64,000 nt of DNA from NCBI GenBank assembly GCA_021405325.1, contig QWII01000052.1:1-64000 (forward strand), written 5' to 3'. A model generated the notes under the pieces. The model was not told the DNA's origin, ran no database searches, and was given only the letters and a program-made list of their open reading frames with translations. The translations under genes and the position numbers were made by a program. Below are positions 34,221 to 44,072 of the stretch, piece by piece (the first letter of the stretch is position 1; every line of letters begins with the position of its first letter). This DNA comes from Caldilinea sp. CFX5. GTDB taxonomy: Bacteria > Chloroflexota > Anaerolineae > Caldilineales > Caldilineaceae.

Positions 34221-36260
34221 ATGCATCGCTTGTGCTGTACCTATACGCAACGCCGGGGCGTGGTGACGCTTCTGGGAATCTTGCTTTTGTTGCTGGCCGC
34301 CGGTTGTCGTTTTGAGTTTCAACAAAGTTCGCCCTCGGCTGTCTTTACGCCCCTCCCCCTGCCTACCCGCACGGCGACCACCGCTCGTACCGCCTCGGCC
34401 CAAGCCACACCCGTGCCGGCAGAGTGGTTGACCCAACAATCAACCGAAGAACAGTTGTTACAAATGGTCGTACCCCAACGAGATCTGCGTGATTTGACCA
34501 TGCGTCTCAACCTGACTGTGGACGAAGTGCCGCTGGTGGTCAATACAACTACGCCTGATTACAACGTGGGCGACGAAATTGAATTCTGGGTGCATAACCT
34601 GGACACCAATCGCTCTTCGCCCATTACCGCCCAGTTGATCTACAAAACCAAAGTGGCCTATGTTTGGGTGGAGACAGGGCAGAAATACGACCTCGACGCC
34701 ATCGCCCGCTCCATTGACCGCTTTAGCGAACAGAGCTACCCGGCGGAGGTCGCCTTTTTTGGCAGCGAATGGTATCCCGGCGTGGACAACGACCCGCGGC
34801 TGCATATTCTGCATGCCACCAATGTAGGCAGCGGCGTCGCCGGCTACTACAGCAGCGCCGATCAATACAGCCGGTTGGCGAATCCATACTCCAACGAAAA
34901 AGAGATGTTTTATATCAACCTGACCTGGTTGAACAACGCGTCGGATTATAATTACTATGAAACGGTGCTGGCCCACGAATTCCAACACATGATCCACTGG
35001 GCCAACGACCGCAACGAAGAGACCTGGATCAACGAAGGGTTGAGCGAGTACGCGCAAGAGGTGGCCGGCTATGGCTCCGACACGATCTTTGCCAATTCCT
35101 TTATCAGCCAGCCCGACACCCAACTCAACACCTGGAAACTCAACTCCGGCAGCACCGCCGAGCATTATGGCAGCGCCTACCTCTTTATCAACTACCTAAC
35201 CCAGGAATTTGGCGCACCGACGACCAAAGCGTTGGTGGCCCAGACGCCCAATGGCATCCAAGGAGTGACCTCTGCCTTAGCGGCGCAGGGATACGACGCC
35301 AATTTTAACACCGTCTTCGCTGACTGGGTGATTGCCAACTACCTGGACGAACCAACCGCGCTCGACGGTGACGGACGCTATGGCTATGAGAATCTCGACC
35401 TTACCACACCGCCGCTGGTCCATACCTTTACCGCCGACGCCACGGCTACCTACGAGGAGACGGTCAACAACTACGCCACCGACTATATCCGCGTTGAAGG
35501 CGCTGGGGATGTCACGCTGCGCTTTCAGGGGCAACCCAGCACCCGGTTAGCCAACGCGCAACCCTATAGCGGTCAGCGTGTTTGGTGGAGTCACCGGGGC
35601 GATGATTCCAACACCCGCCTGACTCGCCGTTTTGACCTGCGTACACTGACGCCTGGCACGCCGGTAACGATGGAAGCGGCCTTCTGGTGGGATATCGAAC
35701 CGGATTATGATTATGGCTATGTCGTCGTCAGTCGCGACCAGCGCAAGTGGCAGATTTTGCCGGGCCAATACACCACCACTGAAAACCCCAGCGGCAACAG
35801 CTTTGGCCACGCCTACACCGCCAGCAGCGCCGCCATCGACGGTCAGCAGGGCGGCTGGGTGACAGAGCGCTTTGATCTGAGCGCCTTTGCCGGCGCCGAG
35901 ATCTGGTTGCGTTTTGAATATGTCACCGACGATGCGGCCAACGCCAGCGGTTGGTTGATCGATGATGTACGCATCCCGGCGCTGGACTATACTGCTGATT
36001 TTGAAAACAACAGCGAAGGCTGGCAGAGCGAAGGCTGGTTGCTAACCGATAATGTGCTCGTCCAGCACTGGCTGGTGCAGATCATGACCTTTGAGCATGA
36101 CCAACTGGTCAGCGTCGAACGCTTCCCGATTGATGACCAGGGGCAGGCTAACCTGCTGTTCGCGCAACTGGGGCGCAATCGCTATGCCGTTCTCGCCGTT
36201 AGCGCCATTACCCCCACGACCACAGAACCAGCAAGCTATCAGTTACAACCGGAACGATGA
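34221..36260 (+). CDS. Secreted lipoprotein zinc metalloprotease
   Basis: A 679-residue lipoprotein. A hydrophobic stretch ends in the lipobox LAAGC (Cys29), followed by a Thr/Pro/Ala-rich linker. The catalytic motif HEFQH (His252, Glu253, His256) is followed by [11 protein letters not shown], whose Glu is the third ligand, as in gluzincin-type peptidases. The C-terminal half (~470-670) is beta-rich and resembles the jelly-roll of immune-inhibitor-A-like M6 peptidases ([27 protein letters not shown]). It probably cleaves proteins at the cell surface. Its stop overlaps the amylosucrase ATG by 4 nt, an unusual pairing. Confidence 0.88.
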   Translation: MHRLCCTYTQRRGVVTLLGILLLLLAAGCRFEFQQSSPSAVFTPLPLPTRTATTARTASAQATPVPAEWLTQQSTEEQLLQMVVPQRDLRDLTMRLNLTVDEVPLVVNTTTPDYNVGDEIEFWVHNLDTNRSSPITAQLIYKTKVAYVWVETGQKYDLDAIARSIDRFSEQSYPAEVAFFGSEWYPGVDNDPRLHILHATNVGSGVAGYYSSADQYSRLANPYSNEKEMFYINLTWLNNASDYNYYETVLAHEFQHMIHWANDRNEETWINEGLSEYAQEVAGYGSDTIFANSFISQPDTQLNTWKLNSGSTAEHYGSAYLFINYLTQEFGAPTTKALVAQTPNGIQGVTSALAAQGYDANFNTVFADWVIANYLDEPTALDGDGRYGYENLDLTTPPLVHTFTADATATYEETVNNYATDYIRVEGAGDVTLRFQGQPSTRLANAQPYSGQRVWWSHRGDDSNTRLTRRFDLRTLTPGTPVTMEAAFWWDIEPDYDYGYVVVSRDQRKWQILPGQYTTTENPSGNSFGHAYTASSAAIDGQQGGWVTERFDLSAFAGAEIWLRFEYVTDDAANASGWLIDDVRIPALDYTADFENNSEGWQSEGWLLTDNVLVQHWLVQIMTFEHDQLVSVERFPIDDQGQANLLFAQLGRNRYAVLAVSAITPTTTEPASYQLQPER

Positions 36261-38215
36261 CCATGATGCTCTCTGCTACCCAACTGGCTCATGCTACGAC
36301 TGTCACCCTGGCGCGTCTGCTGTCCCGGCTGGAGCAGACCTTTGCCGACCAACTCGCCACCCCGGAATGGGCCGTCTTCCGGCGGCGGCTCGATGCGCAC
36401 TTTCCCCGCCTCTTTCACCTGCTCTTGCAGCTTTACCACGGGCGTTATGATTTTTTTTATCATCTGGAGCAGATCCTGGCCCTGGCGGCACGCAGTTGGC
36501 TGGAACGCCCCGCTGAGTTGCAGGCGCTCGATGCCCGGCGCGAAGCCGAGCCGCATTGGTATCAAGACCAGCGCATGTTGGGGGGCGTCTGCTATGTCGA
36601 TCTCTTTGCCGGCAATCTCGATGGTGTGCGGGCGCGCATTCCCTATTTCAAGGAACTGGGCCTCACCTATCTCCACCTGATGCCCCTCTTCAAAGCGCCC
36701 GAAGGCAACAGCGATGGCGGCTATGCGGTCAGCGATTACCGGGAAGTCAACCCGGCGCTGGGGTCGATGGACGATCTACGGCGGCTGGCGACCGAGTTGC
36801 GCCACGAAGGGATCAGCCTGGTTCTCGATTTTATCTTCAACCATACATCGGACGAACATCGCTGGGCGTTAACGGCGCTGGCCGGCGACCCTGACCACCA
36901 GGACTATTACTTCTTCTTCCCCGACCGCACCATGCCCGATGCCTATGACCGCACCTTGCGCGAGATCTTCCCCGACCAACACCCCGGCAGCTTCACTTAT
37001 CGCCAGGAAGTAGACAAGTGGGTTTGGACAACCTTCAATTCGTTTCAATGGGATCTGAACTACGCCAACCCGGTGACCTTTGCCGAGATGGCCGGCGAAA
37101 TGCTCTTCCTGGCCAATGTGGGCTGTGAAGTATTACGGCTCGATGCCCTGGCCTTCACCTGGAAGAAGCTCGGAACCGACTGTGAGAACTTGCCGGAAGC
37201 GCATACCCTGGTGCAAGCATTCAACGCATTGCTACGGATTGCCGCGCCGTCGTTGCTCTTCAAATCCGAAGCGATTGTCCACCCGGATGAGGTTGCCAAA
37301 TATATTAGCGAAGAGGAGTGTCAGCTTTCCTACAATCCGTTGCTCATGGCGCTGCTCTGGAACAGTCTGGCGACGCGCGAGGTGCGGCTGTTGCGCCAGT
37401 CGATGAGCCACCGCTTCAAGCTTCCGGGTGGCTGCGCCTGGGTCAACTATGTGCGCTGTCATGATGACATCGGCTGGACCTTTGATGATGGCGATGCGGC
37501 CCTGCTTGGCATTAACGGCTTTGATCACCGCCGCTTTCTCAATGCCTTCTACACGGGTCGCTTCCCCGGCAGCTTTGCCCGCGGTCTGCCCTTTCAAGAA
37601 AACCCAAAAACCGGTGATGCGCGCATCTCCGGCTCGCTGGCGTCGCTGGCCGGCTTGGAACGGGCGCTCCAACTCAATGATTCTGGGGAGATCGAGCTGG
37701 CAATTCGACGCATTCTCCTGGTTCATGCCATCATCTTCAGTATCGGCGGCATCCCATTGATCTACCTGGGCGACGAAGTGGGCTGGCTCAACGACTACAG
37801 CTATCGCACCGATCCGGCCAAAGGCGGCGACAGTCGCTGGGTACATCGCCCGCCGATTGACTGGGCCAAAGTCGAGCGCCGCCATGAGTCCCAAAGTATT
37901 GAAGGTCAAATTTACAGCCGCCTTTGCCGCCTCATCGCCGCCCGTCAGGCCCACCCTGGCTTTGCCGGCAACAGGATGGCGGTGATCAACGTCGGCTCGG
38001 ATCAAGTTTTCGCTTTTGTGCGCACTCATGAACAACAACGTATTGTCGTCTTAGCCAACTTCAGCGAACGCGTCCAACCCATCGCCGCCAACGAAATCCG
38101 CCTCTATGGCCTGGGCTATGCTTTCACCGACCTGATCACCAACCAATTGCTCCACCTCAACGACCAACCCATCCACCTGGAGCCGTATCAGGTGATGTGG
38201 CTGGCGAGTGCATAG
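36257..38215 (+). CDS. ams: Amylosucrase (GH13_4)
   Basis: A 652-residue GH13 enzyme that moves glucose from sucrose onto alpha-1,4-glucan and releases fructose. The four GH13 regions are intact: [21 protein letters not shown] (nucleophile Asp296), [10 protein letters not shown] (acid/base Glu338) and [12 protein letters not shown] (Asp403). These lie exactly ten residues after the Neisseria polysaccharea residues I recall (Asp286, Glu328, Asp393). The region [27 protein letters not shown] and the ending [14 protein letters not shown] also match that enzyme. No signal peptide, so it is cytoplasmic. ATGA overlap with the upstream protease indicates coupling. It may supply storage glucan bound by the CBM48 proteins. 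Confidence 0.95.
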   Translation: MTMMLSATQLAHATTVTLARLLSRLEQTFADQLATPEWAVFRRRLDAHFPRLFHLLLQLYHGRYDFFYHLEQILALAARSWLERPAELQALDARREAEPHWYQDQRMLGGVCYVDLFAGNLDGVRARIPYFKELGLTYLHLMPLFKAPEGNSDGGYAVSDYREVNPALGSMDDLRRLATELRHEGISLVLDFIFNHTSDEHRWALTALAGDPDHQDYYFFFPDRTMPDAYDRTLREIFPDQHPGSFTYRQEVDKWVWTTFNSFQWDLNYANPVTFAEMAGEMLFLANVGCEVLRLDALAFTWKKLGTDCENLPEAHTLVQAFNALLRIAAPSLLFKSEAIVHPDEVAKYISEEECQLSYNPLLMALLWNSLATREVRLLRQSMSHRFKLPGGCAWVNYVRCHDDIGWTFDDGDAALLGINGFDHRRFLNAFYTGRFPGSFARGLPFQENPKTGDARISGSLASLAGLERALQLNDSGEIELAIRRILLVHAIIFSIGGIPLIYLGDEVGWLNDYSYRTDPAKGGDSRWVHRPPIDWAKVERRHESQSIEGQIYSRLCRLIAARQAHPGFAGNRMAVINVGSDQVFAFVRTHEQQRIVVLANFSERVQPIAANEIRLYGLGYAFTDLITNQLLHLNDQPIHLEPYQVMWLASA

Positions 38216-38216
38216 A

Positions 38217-38346
38217 CAGGAGACACGAGACACGAGACATAATCGTCGATTTCTGCCCGTCTCTTACCCTGAAAGGATGAGGGCGAAAATTCTTTTTCAT
38301 CCTTCCTCCTTCATCCCTCATCCGTGTCTCGTGTCTCCTGTCTCCT
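38217..38346. repeat. ~130-bp miniature element with conserved core (copy 1)
   Basis: Terminal arms of gagacacgag / ctcgtgtctc units flank a core (38241-38322) that starts aatcgtcgatttctgcc and includes accctgaaagga, gcgaaaattct and catccttcctcc. The same core and arm type recur at 45281-45420 with few changes, which identifies a mobile-like family. It follows the amylosucrase stop by 2 bp. Confidence 0.88.
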
Positions 38347-38570
38347 GGCTATGTAACAACCTTCCACACTGTCCCATCTATGCAGAATCTTTGTCGGCCT
38401 GGCTGTGCAAAAGCCGTATGAATTGACAGGGTGGTTTGCAAAGGTAGCATAATCTCCGGTAGAAGATAGGACAAAGTAAGGACAGCGTGCCCTCCTCTCG
38501 CGGTTGTCGCCAATTCAAGGTATTATTCAACTAGGGCGACCAACTTGGTACAAGAGAACCGGCTGTAGTC

Positions 38571-39278
38571 TTACTTTTGCGGTGCATCTGCCGCCCCATC
38601 CGTTTGCCAGAAGGGCGACGTGAGATTCAGCGATTGAAAAATTTCCGTCACCTGTGCCGCCGTGCGACTGCGGTACGCCGGCGACAGCCGGTCATGATAC
38701 CACCGTTGGGAGAGCGTCCAGAGCAACGGGGGCGTCAACAACTCGCCTTGGGCAACTGGTTGTTGATCTTGCCATTCGTAGAAAGCGGCTTCCGACCGGA
38801 AGAAACGGATGGTGGCTCAGGTGAAGACCATGTTTTCATACCACTGCTGAAAGGGCACCAGGACGTGGATCATAGCGGTGGTCGCCACCACTGCGCCCTG
38901 GTGAATTTGAAGATCAAGCGGCGCGCCGTCTTGTGCGCACGTTGCATGAATCGCGCCTTCTTCTGCCTGTAGCGCGGCGATCACGCCAAAGGAATCCCAG
39001 GCGCAATTGGCCCAATAGCGTTTGTTGTTGACATCGACCACAAAAGGCGTCGGCACCGCGGAAAAGGGGTTGGCAATGCGGATATTAGTGGTGCCAGGGT
39101 CGAGAAAGAGCGCGTGGATGGCATGGAGGTCATTGAGGAGATCAACGGTCGCTTCACGGCTCAGCGCAAAGCGATCCTGAATATCGGCCAACTGTGGCGC
39201 GCGGGTGGTCGCGGCAAAATGTTGATAGATAAAGGTGCGGACGGGCCACAGTAACGAGTTTTCTGTCTCTGTTGTCAT
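38571..39278 (-). CDS. MerB-like organometal lyase with a predicted selenocysteine (in-frame UGA)
   Basis: A frame of 235 residues, open except for one UGA at codon 154 (38817-38819). Before it: a winged-helix region (IQDRFALSREATVDLLNDLHAIHALFLDP), then IANPFSAVPTPF and YWANCAWDSFG, which matches YAWCALDT of E. coli MerB (Cys96, Asp99). After it: ATIRFFRSEAAFYEW and 66 more residues rich in MerB-family-like Trp and Tyr, ending LNLTSPFWQTDG. Aligned on the following FF, the UGA falls on MerB Cys159, the second catalytic Cys. A SECIS-like hairpin lies just downstream. It should split carbon-metal bonds (organomercury or similar). ATG at 39278 has ggaggt 12 nt upstream. The alternative is a Cys-to-stop mutation. 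Confidence 0.82.
38772..38812 (-). promoter_or_regulatory. Predicted bacterial SECIS element
   Basis: In the mRNA, bases 15-19 after the UGA (cuucc) pair with bases 24-28 (ggaag) around a GGUC tetraloop at 20-23. The lower stem adds ccau/augg and cgu/acg. As I recall it, the E. coli fdhF SECIS has the same GGUC loop at bases 19-22 after its UGA. Loop identity and spacing both fit SelB recognition. Confidence 0.75.
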
Positions 39279-39380
39279 GAGATGATTGTACCTCCCCAAA
39301 ATTACGGCGCACGCTCTTGTCGAAAGTAGAAATCCGATGTATACTTACCAATGGATGTGCTGTGTGGAAAGGAGCCGCTT

Positions 39381-39539
39381 ATGCCTACGCCATTTCCCGG
39401 GATGGATCCCTATGAGGATGAACCGATCCTGCCGCTCAACCAGATTCTTCACACCTTGTACGACAGCGTTGGGTATGATTTGTTTATCAACTACCAGCAA
39501 CCGCCCGTGCCTCCGCTGGGTGAAGAGGATGCCTTGTAG
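39381..39539 (+). CDS. Shrunken DUF4058-like gene
   Basis: A 52-residue protein. MPTPFPGMDPYE is the standard N-terminus of DUF4058 proteins (about 250 residues). ILPLNQILHTLYDSVGYDL followed by INYQQPPVPPLGEEDAL is their usual C-terminus. The ~180 residues between are missing, so the gene appears to be an internal-deletion remnant that stayed in frame. The usual Trp after EEDAL is TAG here; reading on gives AQQIIAAAGQ and then TAA at 39570-39572, so a TGG-to-TAG change seems to have removed the tail. Ribosome binding site aaaggag is intact. It may be non-functional. Confidence 0.65.
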   Translation: MPTPFPGMDPYEDEPILPLNQILHTLYDSVGYDLFINYQQPPVPPLGEEDAL

Positions 39540-39617
39540 GCGCAACAGATCATTGCCGCAGCCGGACAGTAACGGCAACGGGGCGCAGAGGGCGATAGTG
39601 CGCCTGTATCCACACCT

Positions 39618-40181
39618 TTACGCCAACCGGTGAATGCGTTCTTGAACAATCGCCTTGAACGCATCTGCCTGCACAGGTTCCAGATATTGAAACCCCAGCA
39701 CCAACTGATTTTCTGTCACTTCCCGGTAATAATCCACCGGCCACCAGACAAAATTGATCTGCAATTGAAAAGGATGGATGGTGGTGCGCCCTTGGGCGTT
39801 ACCCCAATCTTTGATGAGTTGATTGAGGTTGAGGTAGCGCAGTTGCGTACTCAATTTTTGATTGACCGAGCGCACCAACGGTAGGCCATCCACATGCCCC
39901 CACCTGCGATGAAAGGTGGGATAAACCTGTTGGCACACCTGTTGCAGCCCAGGTGTATCCGCCAAATTCGGGAAATTTGGCGGCTGAAAGAGGCTAATTT
40001 TTTCTTCCACGCCAGTAATGGGCAAGAAACGCTCCCACCAGGTACGCCATGCGTGTTCAACCGCTGATCGGGGCGGCTCTTCACCCAGGGTAAAGCCGGT
40101 TTGTTGCGCAATATAGCCCCACAGCAGTAGCTCGTTTGGGAAATTACAACCAATGCGCCAGGAAATCCCGTTAGTCTGCAT
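39618..40181 (-). CDS. Conserved-looking protein of unknown function
   Basis: A 187-residue soluble protein rich in Trp, Gln and Asn (WRIGCNFPNELLLWGYIAQQTGFTL, YPTFHRRWGHVDGLPLVRSVNQKLS, INFVWWPVDYYREVTENQLVLGFQYLEP). No motif known to me. The ATG at 40181 follows tggagg; a start four codons upstream overlaps the ribosome binding site. Composition resembles uncharacterised proteins that lie next to DUF4058 genes, but that is an impression only. A 217-bp gap with no evident feature separates its start from the end of the MFS gene. Confidence 0.65.
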   Translation of the reverse strand: MQTNGISWRIGCNFPNELLLWGYIAQQTGFTLGEEPPRSAVEHAWRTWWERFLPITGVEEKISLFQPPNFPNLADTPGLQQVCQQVYPTFHRRWGHVDGLPLVRSVNQKLSTQLRYLNLNQLIKDWGNAQGRTTIHPFQLQINFVWWPVDYYREVTENQLVLGFQYLEPVQADAFKAIVQERIHRLA

Positions 40182-40398
40182 GTAAGCCTCCACGACATAG
40201 CCGAATTACTCACCAGTGAGGAGTTGAGTATAATATAGCTCCTACTGGGAAGTACAAATTGTGATCTACCGGCGGGTGTATTTCAAGTTGGGGCGCCGTT
40301 CGGCCGTTGCCGCAAAGTTGAAATACGTCCTCTACTGTTTTTTGCATGCGGGTGGTTTACTTTTGCCTACATTTGGGAGGATTACTGGGGATAGCAGT

Positions 40399-41700
40399 CT
40401 ATCCATCTGCTCGGTACTCCGGCACGACGGGCGCCAATGGTCGCTGACGATGGCCCCAAATCCATAGGCCCCACAGCAACGCCGGCACGAGTGTCAACAC
40501 CGGCAAGATCCAGACAATGCGCTGATAGCCAATCACCGGTTGTTCCAGCGCCCAGCCGGCCGCGCCCGCTGCCACGGCGCTCGACAAGGAGAAGAGCGCA
40601 AACTCGGTCGAGAAGACCCGCCCGCGCACATGGTCGGCTACATTCTGCAACGCCAGTTGGGTGGCAAAGACCCAGACTGAGCCGCCGCCAAAACCGCGGA
40701 AGAAAAGCCCCACCAAAAAGAGCGCAAAGGAGTAGCCGCTGTTGACCATCAAAGCCGCCAACACCATGCCACTGGCAGCGGTGAGGTAGGCGACGACAAT
40801 GGCATGGCGTAGTGCGCGCTCGCGGTCACCCGTGAAGGTGCGCAGCAAAATCGGCCCCACCCCCGTCCCCAGCCCGACGGTGGCGTAGATAAAGCCCAAC
40901 CCGAGGCCACCCCCTGCGCCATAAACAAAGACCTGCTGCGAAATTGCCACGGCGGTGACATCATACGCCGCCGCAAAACAGAAAGTGACCGCCGCTTTGT
41001 GCAGCACAATCGCCAAAATATCCCGATGATTCCGCAGGTATTGGATACCCTCGACATATTCACGCAAGACTGCGCTCACACTCTTTTCGCCGGCGGTTTG
41101 CGGCGCCGAGGGGGTGTAACGCAATTGGGCGATCAGCCAGGCGGAGAGGAAAAAGGATAGCGCGTCGATGGTAAAGGCCGCATAGACCCCCAACCCGCCG
41201 GCCACAAAACCGCCCAACGCCGTCCCCAGCGCCAACATGGTTGACCAGGTGGAAGAACTAAGCGCATTGGCCGTTCCCAGTTCTTCCCGGCCCACCACAT
41301 CGGGAAAGATGGCATTGCGCGCCGGGAAAAAGAGACCGCTGATCCCCAGTTGAATGGCCGTCAGGAGATACAAGAGAGGAATATGATCCGCCGTGCGCAC
41401 AAAGAGAAAGCCGAGAACCACCAGGCCGCGCACCAGATCCGTCACAATCAGAATCGTCTTGCGGTTATAACGATCCACAATCACGCCGCCAAAGGCGCTG
41501 ACCAGAAAGGGGGCCAACATGCGCACCACAAACAGCCCCCCCAGCGCCACACCGGAACCGCTCAACGCACCGATCAGCGTCGCCGAGGCAATGAAATTGA
41601 ACCAATCACCCAGTAGGCTGACAATCTCGCCAAACCAGAGATAGCGAAAATTGCGGTTCTGCCGCACCAGGGTGGCATAGCCTCCCAACGAAGTAGCCAT
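40399..41700 (-). CDS. MFS transporter (EntS/MFS_3-like)
   Basis: A 433-residue, twelve-span permease. The N-terminus LVRQNRNFRYLWFGEIVSLLGDWFNFIA and the loop GGVIVDRYNRKTILIVTDLVRG (motif A, D-R-x-x-R/K) are typical of the MFS_3 group of exporters, as is PDVVGREELGTANALSSSTWS after helix 4. Substrates of that group include macrolides and siderophores; here it is unknown. An inverted repeat of the ATTACGCAG type lies upstream, and the gene is monocistronic. Confidence 0.9.
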   Translation of the reverse strand: MATSLGGYATLVRQNRNFRYLWFGEIVSLLGDWFNFIASATLIGALSGSGVALGGLFVVRMLAPFLVSAFGGVIVDRYNRKTILIVTDLVRGLVVLGFLFVRTADHIPLLYLLTAIQLGISGLFFPARNAIFPDVVGREELGTANALSSSTWSTMLALGTALGGFVAGGLGVYAAFTIDALSFFLSAWLIAQLRYTPSAPQTAGEKSVSAVLREYVEGIQYLRNHRDILAIVLHKAAVTFCFAAAYDVTAVAISQQVFVYGAGGGLGLGFIYATVGLGTGVGPILLRTFTGDRERALRHAIVVAYLTAASGMVLAALMVNSGYSFALFLVGLFFRGFGGGSVWVFATQLALQNVADHVRGRVFSTEFALFSLSSAVAAGAAGWALEQPVIGYQRIVWILPVLTLVPALLWGLWIWGHRQRPLAPVVPEYRADG

Positions 41701-41728
41701 AAAAAACTTTCTAGCACAGTTAACCCTC

Positions 41729-41804
41729 GATCAGACAAAGGTTACGCAGATTGCGCAGATTCAATAAAAGAATGTAATCTGCGTAATCTGCGTAATCTTT
41801 GATC
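41729..41804. repeat. Inverted repeat with ATTACGCAG units (copy 2)
   Basis: Left arm (41729-41761) with ggttacgcagattgcgcaga; right arm (41776-41804) with aatctgcgtaatctgcgta. The same unit as at 19331-19399. It lies between the end of the transporter ATPase gene and the MFS gene start. Confidence 0.85.
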
Positions 41805-41818
41805 AATCTGAAGTGATT

Positions 41819-42571
41819 TTACAAGATTTGATTCAGGAAAAGCTTGGTGCGTTCGTGTTGGGGATTGGTGAAGAAGGTTTCGGGCGTCGCCATTTCGACA
41901 ATCTCGCCGGCATCCATAAAGACCACCCGATCCGCCACCTCACGGGCAAAGCCCATTTCGTGGGTGACGCACATCATCGTCATGCCGGAGCGGGCCAGCT
42001 CTTTCATCACATCCAGCACTTCTTTGATCATCTCCGGATCGAGCGCCGAGGTTGGCTCATCAAAGAGCATGATCTTGGGTTGCATCGCCAGGGCGCGGGC
42101 AATGGCGACGCGCTGCTGCTGGCCGCCGGAGAGTTGACCAGGATATTTGTTAGCCTGTTCGGGAATACCGACCCGGTTGAGCAGTTGCAGCGCCGTCGCT
42201 TCCGCCTCTTTTTTGCTCTTCTTGCGCACCTGCATGGGGGCCAAGGTAATATTTTGCAGCACCGTCAGGTGCGGAAAGAGGTTGAACTGCTGGAAGACCA
42301 TCCCCGTCTCCATACGGATCGCCTCAATGTTGCGCACATCGTGGGTCAACTGAATGCCATCGACAATGATTTCGCCCCGTTGATGCTCTTCCAACCGGTT
42401 GATCGTGCGGATAAAGGTTGATTTCCCTGACCCCGACGGCCCACAGATCACGATCACCTCGCCAGTACCCACTTCCAAATTGATCCCGCGCAAGGCATGA
42501 TAATTGCCATACCACTTGTGGACATCCCGACAGACTATCATCGGCTTGCGCCCATTGCCGTTCTCGCTCAT
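41819..42571 (-). CDS. aapP: Amino-acid ABC transporter ATP-binding protein
   Basis: A 250-residue GlnQ/AapP-type ATPase. Walker [10 protein letters not shown]-loop [15 protein letters not shown], signature LSGGQQQR, Walker [15 protein letters not shown] and the switch His in [15 protein letters not shown] are all intact. It drives uptake of polar amino acids with the two permeases upstream. The ATG at 42571 (MSENGNG) follows a gggag; a longer frame has no support. It is the last gene of the four-gene set, separated from the permease by a 170-bp repeat that might weaken its expression. Confidence 0.95.
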   Translation of the reverse strand: MSENGNGRKPMIVCRDVHKWYGNYHALRGINLEVGTGEVIVICGPSGSGKSTFIRTINRLEEHQRGEIIVDGIQLTHDVRNIEAIRMETGMVFQQFNLFPHLTVLQNITLAPMQVRKKSKKEAEATALQLLNRVGIPEQANKYPGQLSGGQQQRVAIARALAMQPKIMLFDEPTSALDPEMIKEVLDVMKELARSGMTMMCVTHEMGFAREVADRVVFMDAGEIVEMATPETFFTNPQHERTKLFLNQIL

Positions 42572-42626
42572 CTTTTCAAACTCCCATGCAAATGAAATTT
42601 CCTGTTGCCTGCGCATAAAGTAGTCA

Positions 42627-42795
42627 TTTCGTCGCGTGGTCGTTTCGTCGCATGGTCGTTTCGTCGTGCAGCCAGCATAATCATTTTTTGTCTGGTTGTA
42701 ATTTTGTTTTCAGTCATTAAACGTAGTGCTTGTTTGTCTATTGACTTGATATGATACTGACCACACGACGAAGCGACGAAGCGACCACACGACGC
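42627..42795. repeat. Inverted repeat with 16-bp tandem units inside the aap operon
   Basis: The left arm contains three near-identical 16-bp units (tttcgtcgcgtggtcg type, 42637-42676) and the right arm (42758-42795) their complement (accacacgacgaagcgacga). About 80 nt of AT-rich sequence lies between. It is inserted between the aapM and aapP reading frames. Confidence 0.85.
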
Positions 42796-42797
42796 CA

Positions 42798-44012
42798 TTA
42801 CCGTTCCCCAACACCTAGCGACCGCTCCAAGCGACGGCTGCCATAAGCCATCGCATAACAGAAGAGCCAATAAATCACGGCGATAAAGAGATAGATCTGC
42901 TGGTGGTTGCCCAGCCAGGCCGGGTTGCTCAGGACAGTGCGTGCAATGCCCAATAGATCAAGCAAGCCGACAATTGCCACCAGGGAAGTGTCTTTGAACA
43001 GCGCAATAAATTGACCGACCAACACCGGCACAACTGCCCGTAGCGCCTGAGGCAACACAATGAAAAAAGTTGTCTGAAAGGCATTTAACCCCAGCGCCTG
43101 AGCGGCTTCGTATTGGCCTTTGGGAATAGCCTGGAGACCGCCACGCACATTTTCGGCCGTATAAGCGGCGGAAAAGAGCGTAATCGCCACCAGCACCCGG
43201 ATGACGCGATCAATTGGTGGCGTACCGGGCGGCAGAAAGTATTGTAACATGGCCTGCCCCATAAAGAGCAAGGTGATCAACGGCACGCCGCGAATAAACT
43301 CAATATAGATGATACTTAACAGGCGGAAGGCTGGAAAATTTGACTGGCGACCCAGCGCCAGGATCACCCCCAAGGGAAAAGAGAGCAAAATTCCAAAGAC
43401 AGCAAGGAAGAGCGTCAGCAACAGCCCGCCCCATAAACTACTTGGCACGATGGGCAAGATCAGCGGTGGATCTTGCCGACCATACAGGAGCAATGGTACG
43501 GCAAGCAACCCAACCAGCCATAGATACCACACGACGCTGCGCCAAGCGTGGGGCCAGAAGCGCCCAACGAGGTAGGCCGCCAGGATGATGCCTTCGCCCA
43601 CCAGCAGATTCAATTGGTTATAGAGCGCCAGAAAGGGAATCAACGCCAGCAATGCCGGTAGCACCAGTACCAAGACCGTCACCCATTGCAACCGCCGAAA
43701 CCAGTTGCCCCAGCTAAAGCCCGCCAACCCAAAGAGGAGATAGAGACAGATCCACAGCCGCCCCACCGCTTCTTCCGGGTAAGAACCGCGCAGGATCAGG
43801 GCAAAGTTTGCGGGGATCACGGCCCAATTGGCGGTAAAGACCCAGGTCAACAACGGGCGCAGGACAAGGTAGAGAATGCCCAGCGCCAGCAAGGTCAAGA
43901 TCATATCGAAGAGGCTGCCAAATAGATTTTTGCGCAGCCAGCCCAACACTCCGTTACGTTCTGATGGCGGAGGCAGAACACGGGTTGTTGACGCACGAGC
44001 AGCGGTGGTCAT
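42798..44012 (-). CDS. aapM: Amino-acid ABC transporter permease (AapM-like)
   Basis: A 404-residue permease. The N-terminal half has about five spans peculiar to the AapM/BztC type; the C-terminal half is the HisM-type permease domain (SLWGGLLLTLFLAVFGILLSFPLGVILALG) with the EAA loop ENVRGGLQAIPKGQYEAAQALGL and PQALRAVVPVLVGQFIALFKDTSLV. The ATG at 44012 has gggag upstream. Together with AapQ it forms the membrane pore. Confidence 0.93.
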   Translation of the reverse strand: MTTAARASTTRVLPPPSERNGVLGWLRKNLFGSLFDMILTLLALGILYLVLRPLLTWVFTANWAVIPANFALILRGSYPEEAVGRLWICLYLLFGLAGFSWGNWFRRLQWVTVLVLVLPALLALIPFLALYNQLNLLVGEGIILAAYLVGRFWPHAWRSVVWYLWLVGLLAVPLLLYGRQDPPLILPIVPSSLWGGLLLTLFLAVFGILLSFPLGVILALGRQSNFPAFRLLSIIYIEFIRGVPLITLLFMGQAMLQYFLPPGTPPIDRVIRVLVAITLFSAAYTAENVRGGLQAIPKGQYEAAQALGLNAFQTTFFIVLPQALRAVVPVLVGQFIALFKDTSLVAIVGLLDLLGIARTVLSNPAWLGNHQQIYLFIAVIYWLFCYAMAYGSRRLERSLGVGER

Positions 44013-44072
44013 GAGAAAGCTCCCAAAGTGCGAAATAATCAATTATCAACAATCAATACTTAATGGTTAAGT

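Noticed and set aside
38577..38972. Plus-strand frame of 131 codons
   Set aside because: It is antisense to the MerB-like gene, has no ribosome binding site and no family-like sequence.
38817..39299. Reading the MerB-like gene as a 153-160-residue protein that ends at the UGA
   Set aside because: The same frame stays open for 81 more codons with family-like sequence, the UGA sits at a catalytic Cys position, and a SECIS-like hairpin follows, so a short product is less likely than selenocysteine read-through.
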